Part shown: positions 7,440 to 12,832 of the stretch, in pieces
Layout: each line of letters begins with the position of its first letter
Position numbering within the stretch: position 1 is the first letter of the stretch
Assembly (NCBI GenBank): GCA_947599995.1
Contig: CANQFW010000037.1
Coordinates: 1-12,832 of the forward strand
Reading direction: 5' to 3'
DNA: 12,832 bases
Source of the DNA: an uncultured Clostridia bacterium
GTDB lineage: Bacteria; Bacillota; Clostridia; TANB77; CAG-508
The notes under the pieces: model-generated
What the model was told of the DNA's origin: nothing
What the model saw: the letters and a program-made list of their open reading frames with translations, nothing else
Databases searched by the model: none
Made by a program: the position numbers and the translations under genes

Positions 7440-8197
7440 CATACATAAAGATATTTGAAAAATCTTTCCTTTTTATATTTTGAATTACTTGAGTCAAAAA
7501 AAACGATTTTTCCAATCTCATTAGAGATATTTAGAGATTTTTCATCTTGCAGCAAATGTTTTAAATGTTTAGCTAAATTAGGTGCACCATTAAAAAAAGT
7601 TACATTACCTAAAATTTGACTAATTTCTTTTTGCACCAATGGATAATGAGTACAACCTAAAACAACATTTTGTACTTTCCCTTTATATTTTGAAATATTA
7701 TCATTTAAATAGTTTAATATTTTTTCATCATTACCATCTTCAATTAAATCAGCTAACCCTTTGCATGCTAATAAATAAGTTTTATGATTATTATATTTTT
7801 TAAACAAATTATTAAATTTTTCACTTTGTATAGTTCCATTAGTTGCCATAACAAGAGTTGGTTTATCATATGCATAATCATATACCATTTTATATGCAGG
7901 TTCAATTGCAATTATTTTTTTATAAGGGTAATTTTCCCTTAATTTATTTGCTACCTTTGTACTCGCTGTATTACATGCAATAACTATAGCTTTACAATTA
8001 TATTCAAAAAACATTTTTTTTACAATTTCATCACATATATTAAATATTTCAGTTTCAGATTTATCTCCATATGGATTATTTTTAGAATCACTGTAATATA
8101 TGTAATTTTCATTTGGCAATAATTTTAAAATTTCGTTTAAAACGGTTATTCCGCCAATTCCTGAATCAAAGATTCCTATACTTTTATCAATATTCAT
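7439..8197 (-). CDS. murI: Glutamate racemase
   Basis: A 252-residue cytosolic enzyme converting L-glutamate to D-glutamate for peptidoglycan; length is normal. Family motifs are IGIFDSGIGG (7-16, with D11 and S12), NPYGDKS (41-47), the first catalytic cysteine in ACNTAS (C75), IEPA (98-101), and the second catalytic cysteine in GCTHYP (C182, with T183 and H184). The segment ATNGTI (118-123) and the ACKGLADLIE stretch (144-153) fit the clostridial branch of MurI. The segment after the second cysteine reads FNGAP instead of the more common I-(N/D)-S-G type, a modest variation away from the catalytic cysteines. The start ATG is preceded by AAAGGATAA. The 59 bp to the upstream exporter gene holds no convincing promoter, so it is probably read from the promoter at 8883-8911. 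Confidence 0.94.
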   Translation of the reverse strand: MNIDKSIGIFDSGIGGITVLNEILKLLPNENYIYYSDSKNNPYGDKSETEIFNICDEIVKKMFFEYNCKAIVIACNTASTKVANKLRENYPYKKIIAIEPAYKMVYDYAYDKPTLVMATNGTIQSEKFNNLFKKYNNHKTYLLACKGLADLIEDGNDEKILNYLNDNISKYKGKVQNVVLGCTHYPLVQKEISQILGNVTFFNGAPNLAKHLKHLLQDEKSLNISNEIGKIVFFDSSNSKYKKERFFKYLYV

Positions 8198-8256
8198 CTT
8201 TAATTATCCTTTATTTTATGATATTTCTTAATAAAATACGGTATTTATATAAAAAT

Positions 8257-8821
8257 TTATTTATTTTTTCTCTTTTTTATAATCAAAGTACCTAAAACTA
8301 TTAAAACAATGATAATAATTATAATAAGTAATCCAACCAAACCAAGAGATGAAACAATTTTACTACCAAGTGACATTAAAATACCTGCTAAGAGAACACC
8401 AAGAGTAACAGCCCAAATACTAGTTTTAAAATCAAGATTTAAAAAGCTAGCAGCAAGTGTTCCAGTCCAAGCACCAGTTCCAGGAATTGGAATTCCTACG
8501 AACAATAATAATGCAAAGAAAATTCCCTTATTTCCAGCAGATTTTTTTAATTTTTCTCCACCTTTTGTCCCTTTATTTAAACACCAAGTGAAAAATTTTC
8601 CTATTACTTTTTTATCTTTTCCCCATTCAAGAAATTTTCTTGCAAATAAATATATAAATGGCACTGGTAACATATTCCCAATAATTGCAATTGGATAATA
8701 TACGAATATATTTAATCCGTATGCTTTCTGCAACTGGAATGGCTCCCCTTAACTCAACTATTGGAACCATACTGATAAAAAAAACTATTATATATTTTAG
8801 AACTATTGGTAGACCTGCCAT
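8257..8821 (-). pseudogene. COG2426-type small multidrug export protein, disrupted by a one-base frameshift
   Basis: Two overlapping minus-strand frames encode the two parts of one membrane protein of the 'small multi-drug export protein' (COG2426) family. The first part starts at the ATG 8819-8821, with GGAGG (8829-8833) 7 nt upstream, and reads into the family signature MVPIVELRGAIPVA, then derails to a stop near 8627. The second part continues in the next frame with GNMLPVPF and VGIPIPGTGAW, ending at 8257 in a very hydrophobic helix and a KKRKNK tail. Removing one A from the AAA run at 8725-8727 (minus-strand GAAAG) restores a continuous 187-residue protein of the usual length, joining AIPVAEA to YGLNIF. 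So this is a recent single-base insertion or a sequencing/assembly error. A TTG near 8733 could restart translation of the second part, but has no RBS. Transport substrates of the family are not well established. Confidence 0.85.
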
Positions 8822-8882
8822 AATAAATCCTCCATAAAGATATTTTTTTCTGATTATGTATTCTTGCTTAATCAGCAAAAAT

Positions 8883-8911
8883 ATTTTAACATTTTCAAAA
8901 TAAAATATCAA
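8883..8911 (-). promoter_or_regulatory. Sigma-A promoter of the exporter/murI unit
   Basis: On the minus strand, TTGATA (8906-8911) and TAAAAT (8883-8888) have a 17 bp spacer, with TGT just before the -10. The -35 lies in one arm of the palindrome 8903-8928. The predicted leader is about 50 nt and contains a 7 bp hairpin (8850-8856 with 8869-8875) that is not followed by U residues. Confidence 0.65.
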
Positions 8912-8928
8912 TATTTTTATTGATATTT
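8903..8928. repeat. Palindrome spanning both -35 boxes of divergent promoters
   Basis: An 11 bp inverted repeat (8903-8913 with 8918-8928) separated by TTTT. Each arm holds a TTGATA -35 hexamer, one facing metG and one facing the exporter/murI unit. It could be an operator controlling both, or simply the result of two identical -35 boxes placed back to back. Confidence 0.6.
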
Positions 8929-8948
8929 GTAAAAAATTGTGTTACAAT
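8920..8948 (+). promoter_or_regulatory. Sigma-A promoter of metG-glyQS
   Basis: TTGATA (8920-8925) and TACAAT (8943-8948) have a 17 bp spacer, with TGT before the -10. The leader to the metG start is only about 50-55 nt, too short for a T-box or S-box riboswitch. Confidence 0.7.
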
Positions 8949-9007
8949 GCAAATTATAAAATCTATGAACGATAGGCAAAATATAAAGTAGAGAGGAAGG
9001 ACCAAAT

Positions 9008-10600
9008 ATGAATAAAAAATTTTATATAACAACACCGATTTATTACCCAAGTGGAAAATACCATATTGGAACGGCATATACAGAAGTACTTGTTGATGGT
9101 TTAAAAAAATATAAAATTTTAAGAGGATATGATTCATACATGTTGACAGGCGCAGATGAACACGGACAAAAAATTCAAGAAATTGCCGAAAAAAGAGGAA
9201 TTACACCAAAAAAATATGTAGATGAAATGGCTGAAATGGCAATAAACTTATGGAAAAAAATGGACATTAATTATGATGATTTTATAAGAACATCTGACGA
9301 GCGTCATGAAAAAATGGTCCAAAAAATATTTGATAAATTTATGGAACAAGGAGATATTTACAAAGGAGAGTATGAAGGCTGGTATTGTGTACCTTGTGAG
9401 ACATACTTCACAAAAACACAATTAGTAGATGGTAAATGCCCAGATTGTGGAAGAGATGTTAAACTAATGAAAGAAGAATGCTATTTCTTTAATATGAAAA
9501 AATATCAAAATAAGCTTCTAAAATACTATGATGAGCATCCAGATTTTGTCAAGCCAAACTACAGAAAACAAGAGATGATAAACAATTTTATAAAACCTGG
9601 ATTGGAAGACCTTTGCGTAAGCCGTACAACATTTGATTGGGGAATTAAGGTCCTAAAAGACCCTAAACATGTAGTATATGTGTGGTTAGATGCACTAACT
9701 AACTATATTACAGCTCTTGGATATGGAACAGAAAATAACGATTTATTTAAAAAGTACTGGCCAGCAGATGTTCATGTAGTAGGTAAAGATATTGCAAGGT
9801 TTCATTTAATATATTGGCCAATATTTTTAATGGCATTAGGTTTACCTCTCCCAAAACAAATTTTAGTACATAACTGGATAATGATGAAAGATGGAAAAAT
9901 GTCTAAATCGAAAGGAAATGTTATATATCCAGAAACGCTAATAGATAGATATGGATTAGATGCAACAAAATATTTTTTATTAAAAGAAATGCCTACTGAT
10001 TCAGATGGATTATTTACACCAGAAAATTTTGTACAAAGATTCAATGTGGATTTGTGCAACGATTTAGGAAATTTATTAAATAGAACAATATCGATGTGTA
10101 ATAAATATTTTGAAGGAAAAATCCCTAAATATAATGGTCGTAAAAACGAAGTTGACAAAGATTTAGAAGAAATAGCTTTAAACACACATAAAAAATTTGA
10201 AAAATTTATAGATGAATTTGAAATATCAAATGCATTTCAACAAATTTGGAACTTAATTTCAAGAACAAATAAGTATATTGATGAAACAGTACCATGGATT
10301 TTAGCAAAAGAAATGGACGAAAGCGATAAAGCTAAAGAAAAATTACAATCTTGCATTTATCATTTAGTAGAAAATTTAAGAAGAATATCTATATTAATAA
10401 GCCCTTTTATGTGTGATACTGCAAAAAATATGTTTAACCAGTTAGGAATAGAAAATGATAATTTAAAATCGTGGGATAGCCTAGAAGATTATGATAAACT
10501 CGAAAAAATAAAGGTTATCGAAAAAGGGCAACCCCTATTTATGAGATTAGAGGTAGAGCAGGAAGTAGAATATCTAAATGAAAAAATGAGTGCAAAATAA
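9008..10600 (+). CDS. metG: Methionine--tRNA ligase, short form
   Basis: A 530-residue class I aminoacyl-tRNA synthetase that charges tRNA-Met for initiation and elongation. The nucleotide-binding HIGH box reads HIGT (19-22), and the KMSKS loop is intact (297-301). The connective-peptide domain has four cysteines (C127, C130, C144, C147) in two Cys-x2-Cys knuckles, as expected for one zinc ion. TGADEHG (47-53) and the VWLDALTNYI stretch are also typical. The anticodon-binding helical domain follows (about 360-520). The protein stops after VEQEVEYL, lacking the C-terminal EMAP-II/CsaA-like tRNA-binding domain of about 110 residues found in many clostridial MetRS of about 640 residues. Short MetRS are known and functional; a separate tRNA-binding protein may exist elsewhere. 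The start has GAGAGGAAGG upstream. glyQS follows after 21 bp. Confidence 0.96.
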   Translation: MNKKFYITTPIYYPSGKYHIGTAYTEVLVDGLKKYKILRGYDSYMLTGADEHGQKIQEIAEKRGITPKKYVDEMAEMAINLWKKMDINYDDFIRTSDERHEKMVQKIFDKFMEQGDIYKGEYEGWYCVPCETYFTKTQLVDGKCPDCGRDVKLMKEECYFFNMKKYQNKLLKYYDEHPDFVKPNYRKQEMINNFIKPGLEDLCVSRTTFDWGIKVLKDPKHVVYVWLDALTNYITALGYGTENNDLFKKYWPADVHVVGKDIARFHLIYWPIFLMALGLPLPKQILVHNWIMMKDGKMSKSKGNVIYPETLIDRYGLDATKYFLLKEMPTDSDGLFTPENFVQRFNVDLCNDLGNLLNRTISMCNKYFEGKIPKYNGRKNEVDKDLEEIALNTHKKFEKFIDEFEISNAFQQIWNLISRTNKYIDETVPWILAKEMDESDKAKEKLQSCIYHLVENLRRISILISPFMCDTAKNMFNQLGIENDNLKSWDSLEDYDKLEKIKVIEKGQPLFMRLEVEQEVEYLNEKMSAK

Positions 10601-10621
10601 AGAAGGGAATGTGATTGAATA

Positions 10622-12004
10622 ATGATAGAGTCAATGGACAAATTAGTAAGTCTTTGTAAAAATAGAGGTTATATTTATCCAGGTTCAGAGATATATGGAG
10701 GACTATCAAATACATGGGATTATGGTCCTTTGGGAGTTGAACTAAAAAATAATATAAAAAAGGTTTGGATGAAAAAAATGGTCCAAGAAAATAAATATAA
10801 TGTAGGATTAGATTCAGCTATATTAATGAATCCAGATATATGGGTGACAACAGGACACGTAAGCACTTTTGCAGATCCTCTAATAGATTGCAAAGAATGC
10901 AAAACAAGACATAGAGCTGATAAATTAATAGAAGAATGGGCATCAAAAAATGGCAAAGATGTTATAGCAGATGGATGGAGCGATGAAGAAACTGTAAAAT
11001 ACATAAATGATAACAACATAGTTTGCCCAAAATGTGGAAAACTAAATTTTACAGCTATAAGAAAATTCAACTTAATGTTTAAAACATTTCAAGGAACAAC
11101 TGAAGATGCAAAATCTGAAATATATCTTCGTCCAGAAACGGCTCAAGGAATATTCGTTAACTTTAAAAATGTGCTTAGAACAACAAGGAAAAAGCTACCA
11201 ATGGGAATATGTCAACAAGGAAAGGCCTTCAGAAATGAAATAACACCAGGAAATTTTATATTTAGAACAAGAGAATTTGAACAAATGGAAATAGAATTTT
11301 TCTGCAAACCTGGAACAGATTTAGAATGGCACGAATATTGGAAAAACTATTGCAAAAACTTTTTATTATCACTTGGAGCTAATGAAGAAAATATTAGATT
11401 TAGGAATCATTCAAAAGAGGAATTATCATTCTATAGTAAAGCAACGGCAGATATTGAGTTCAAATTCCCATTTGGATGGGGAGAAGTATGGGGAATAGCA
11501 GATAGAACAAATTATGACTTATCGAGACATATGGAAGCTACAAAACAAGATTTAAGTTATTTAGATCCTGAAACAGGGGAAAAATATGTACCATTTGTTA
11601 TTGAACCATCTGTTGGTGTAGATAGATTAATATTAATGTTTTTATGCAATGGATATGATGAAGAAGAAATAGCAGAAGGAGACATAAGAACAGTGCTACA
11701 TTTACACCCTGCAATAGCACCATTTAAGTTTGCGGTATTACCATTATCTAAGAAACTTTCTGAAAAGGCACAAGAAATATATGAAAAATTATCTAAGAAA
11801 TTTATGTGTGATTATGATGAAACAGGATCTATTGGAAAAAGATATAGGAGAGAAGATGAAATAGGAACACCTTATTGTATAACTGTTGATTTCGATACTT
11901 TAGAAGATGAATCAGTAACAATAAGAGATAGAGATACAATGGAGCAAATTAGAGTTAAGATTGATGATTTAGAAAGTTGGATAAGCAAAAAAATTGAATT
12001 CTAA
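10622..12004 (+). CDS. glyQS: Glycine--tRNA ligase, dimeric class II type
   Basis: A 460-residue alpha2-type glycyl-tRNA synthetase, unrelated to the alpha2-beta2 GlyQ/GlyS enzyme of E. coli. The N-terminus MDKLVSLCKNRGYIYPGSEI (5-24) and the following WDYGPLGVELK are hallmarks of this type. Class II motif 2 is FRNE (203-206) with RTREFEQMEIEF about 10 residues later; motif 3 is GVDRLILMF (around 332-340). A cysteine pair (CKEC) near residue 90 and a second (CPKC) near residue 137 look like a zinc knuckle within the insertion domain. The C-terminal anticodon-binding domain (about 360-460) is complete, so length is normal. It is the second gene of the metG operon. The start ATG has AAGGGA about 13 nt upstream, a rather long spacing. 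No T-box leader precedes it, unlike glyQS of many Firmicutes. Confidence 0.96.
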   Translation: MIESMDKLVSLCKNRGYIYPGSEIYGGLSNTWDYGPLGVELKNNIKKVWMKKMVQENKYNVGLDSAILMNPDIWVTTGHVSTFADPLIDCKECKTRHRADKLIEEWASKNGKDVIADGWSDEETVKYINDNNIVCPKCGKLNFTAIRKFNLMFKTFQGTTEDAKSEIYLRPETAQGIFVNFKNVLRTTRKKLPMGICQQGKAFRNEITPGNFIFRTREFEQMEIEFFCKPGTDLEWHEYWKNYCKNFLLSLGANEENIRFRNHSKEELSFYSKATADIEFKFPFGWGEVWGIADRTNYDLSRHMEATKQDLSYLDPETGEKYVPFVIEPSVGVDRLILMFLCNGYDEEEIAEGDIRTVLHLHPAIAPFKFAVLPLSKKLSEKAQEIYEKLSKKFMCDYDETGSIGKRYRREDEIGTPYCITVDFDTLEDESVTIRDRDTMEQIRVKIDDLESWISKKIEF

Positions 12005-12044
12005 TTGTAAAATCAGATCAGGATTACTTTGATATATTTTACAA
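12005..12044 (+). terminator. Weak terminator-like hairpin after glyQS
   Basis: A 9 bp inverted repeat (12005-12013 with 12036-12044) with a 22-nt loop, starting right at the glyQS stop and followed by AT-rich sequence with a short T run (12055-12059). It is AT-rich and lacks a classical U tract, so termination may be partial. Confidence 0.4.
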
Positions 12045-12072
12045 AATAATTATATTTTTATTATTAAAATTT

Positions 12073-12102
12073 GAATATTCAAAATTTGCAAAGTATATAA
12101 TA
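12073..12102 (+). promoter_or_regulatory. Possible sporulation (sigma-G/F-like) promoter for sspH
   Basis: GAATA (12073-12077) and TATAATA (12096-12102), 18 bp apart, resemble sigma-G boxes (G-x-A-T-A and CATxxTA). The same region also reads as sigma-A (TTGAAT at 12071-12076, 17 bp, TATATA), so the sigma factor cannot be decided by eye. The forespore assignment is suggested by the gene downstream. Confidence 0.35.
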
Positions 12103-12137
12103 ATATTATAGATAAGTAAAATGCATGGAGGTAATAT

Positions 12138-12311
12138 ATGAATATTCAAAGATTAAATTCAATAGTATCAAATGATGATAAGTTCGATGTCTTCTATAAA
12201 GAAAGGCCTGTTTGGATTCAAGGAATATCAAAAGATAATATGGCAAAAGTAGGATTTATTGATGACTTTGAAGAAAAGGATGTTTCTATTGATGAATTAT
12301 ATGAAAGATAA
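12138..12311 (+). CDS. sspH: H-type small acid-soluble spore protein
   Basis: A 57-codon gene. The protein starts MNIQRLNSIV, has KFDVFYKERPVWIQGI (15-30), a central AKVGFIDDF stretch, and ends DVSIDELYER. This follows the SspH-family pattern: a short N-terminal helix ending in Ser, a strand with V-x-Y, the near-invariant PVWI core, a middle variable strand and a C-terminal V-x-(I/V)-x-x-L. In Bacillus SspH is a minor forespore protein made under sigma-G/F. The gene starts at an ATG with GGAGG 6 nt upstream and is followed by the hairpin 12386-12435. Family members in clostridia support an endospore-forming lineage, although some non-sporulating relatives keep such genes. The match by eye is good in the core and loose at the ends; the symbol marks the family only. 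Confidence 0.75.
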   Translation: MNIQRLNSIVSNDDKFDVFYKERPVWIQGISKDNMAKVGFIDDFEEKDVSIDELYER

Positions 12312-12385
12312 ATTATTGAAGAAATAAAGCTTTTTATGCCATTTAATTTTTTAGTAAAGATAGAATTTATAATTATATGAAAAAC

Positions 12386-12435
12386 AAACCTAACTAAAAT
12401 GTATTAAACGTATTTTAGTACATTTTAGTTGGTTT
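12386..12435 (+). terminator. Terminator hairpin after sspH
   Basis: A 12 bp perfect stem (12392-12403 with 12419-12430) extends by CC/GG and three A/T pairs across a one-base bulge at 12391, and ends in a T5 run (12433-12437). The left arm could instead pair with a second copy of ATTTTAGT inside the loop (12412-12419), an alternative 8 bp fold. Confidence 0.65.
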
Positions 12436-12603
12436 TTGTACAATAGTACAAATAAAAAGTTTAAATATCTTATTTTTAGTTACTGGATAATGGTTTTAAT
12501 AAATAAAAATGCTGAAAGCTAGTTACTGTAATAGTTTTGTAACAAAAACTTAATATATTTTTTTGATAAATAATTTGAAAAACTGTATTACATCATATAT
12601 AAA

Positions 12604-12643
12604 GCTTTAATTTGAGTACATTTACTTGATTAAAGCCTTTTTT
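12604..12643 (+). terminator. Terminator-like hairpin with U tract
   Basis: GCTTTAAT (12604-12611) pairs with ATTAAAGC (12629-12636). Beyond a one-base bulge, 12613-12617 can pair with 12624-12628. A C and six T residues follow, then more AT-rich sequence. No gene lies directly upstream after the sspH terminator, so it either backs that up or ends an unseen small RNA. Confidence 0.5.
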
Positions 12644-12734
12644 ATATATTTTTAAAATTCAAAGAGAAAGAAATAATATAAACTTCTCTGTATTAATCCT
12701 AATGCTGTAATATCTTTGTAATAATATTGTAACG

Positions 12735-12762
12735 TGCATTTTTAAAGAATATGTAGTATAAT
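12735..12762 (+). promoter_or_regulatory. Possible promoter of a gene beyond the right edge
   Basis: A perfect TATAAT (12757-12762) lies about 17 bp after a poor -35 candidate. The predicted transcript would begin near 12769 and enter inverted repeats (for example 12799-12807 with 12813-12821, one G-T pair), which are cut by the window end. Confidence 0.35.
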
Positions 12763-12832
12763 GTTAAGTAAGTTATGCCACTTTTTGCTAAAAAAATAGC
12801 TAACTAATGCAGTTAACTATTATGCTAAAAGT

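Larger units (their letters stand above)
12312..12832. other. About 520 bp without a protein gene, rich in hairpins and promoter-like boxes
   Basis: I find no credible reading frame with an RBS on either strand. It holds a terminator-like hairpin (12386-12435), a small palindrome TTTGTAC-AATA-GTACAAA (12435-12452), a second terminator-like hairpin (12604-12643), sigma-A-like boxes (12575-12603; a TATAAT at 12757-12762), and two related stretches of CTGTAATA-x-TTTGTAA type (from about 12525 and from about 12705). At the right edge, nested inverted repeats follow the TATAAT, probably the start of a leader whose gene lies outside the window. Confidence 0.5.

Noticed and set aside
8234..8246. Palindrome AAATAC-G-GTATTT between the exporter gene and murI.
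   Set aside because: It has only 6 bp arms in AT-rich DNA and no promoter around it, so it could easily be chance.
8850..8875. A hairpin in the leader of the exporter/murI unit (7 bp arms).
   Set aside because: It is followed by A residues, not U, on the transcribed strand, and is too short to be a known riboswitch. It was not called as a terminator.
8965..8991. A possible 8-codon upstream frame (ATG AAC ... TAG) in the metG leader.
   Set aside because: It has no Shine-Dalgarno and no run of Met or Gly codons that would suggest attenuation; likely chance.
9802..10185. Long open frames on the strand opposite metG, glyQS, the transketolase half and the TelA gene.
   Set aside because: They lie wholly within genes with clear family motifs and have no RBS, promoter or recognisable protein features; they are antisense shadows.
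12532..12563. AGTTTTG/CAAAAACT mini-hairpin with a 3-nt loop and a T run several bases later.
   Set aside because: The stem is almost all A-T with a bulge and the T run is not adjacent, so it is not credible as an intrinsic terminator.

Overview
The window looks like chromosome from an AT-rich, low-GC Firmicute of the class Clostridia. This rests on very high A+T, strong AGGAGG-type ribosome binding sites, sigma-A promoters (several with an extended TGn -10), use of TGA as a stop, a dimeric bacterial GlyRS (glyQS type), and a 57-codon SspH-like small acid-soluble spore protein gene, which points to an endospore-forming lineage. I cannot name a species. I see no IS element, phage gene, CRISPR array, rRNA or tRNA.

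Layout, left to right. (a) 167-1872: a divergent pair. A nine-cysteine, four-helix membrane protein lies on the minus strand, and a CDF metal exporter with an Asn-Asp-Asp-Asp site of the kind linked to Mn(II) lies on the plus strand. (b) 1948-5589, minus strand: a three-gene operon reading 2-TM coiled-coil protein, then a membrane-anchored solute-binding/VWA fusion, then a TelA-family protein. It has one good promoter at 5628-5656 and ends at a hairpin shared with the CDF gene. This is the least understood unit here. (c) 5794-7379, plus strand: the N-terminal half of a split transketolase, overlapping by ATGA with a short-chain dehydrogenase. No C-terminal transketolase half is adjacent. (d) 7439-8821, minus strand: glutamate racemase (murI) downstream of a COG2426-type small membrane exporter gene broken by a one-base frameshift. 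(e) 9008-12004, plus strand: metG (short form) and glyQS, 21 bp apart, from a promoter whose -35 lies in a palindrome shared with the divergent exporter promoter. (f) 12138-12311: the sspH-like gene. (g) 12312-12832: about 520 bp with no gene but with two terminator-like hairpins, other inverted repeats and promoter-like sequences, probably the leader of a gene beyond the window.

Most of the window is housekeeping: translation, cell-wall D-glutamate, pentose phosphate metabolism and metal export. The parts worth a second look are the TelA/VWA/2-TM operon, the orphan half-transketolase coupled to an SDR, the Cys-rich membrane protein opposite the CDF exporter, the frameshifted exporter, the symmetric divergent promoter at 8883-8948 and the structured 3' intergenic region. 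All domain calls come from reading motifs by eye; no database search was possible.
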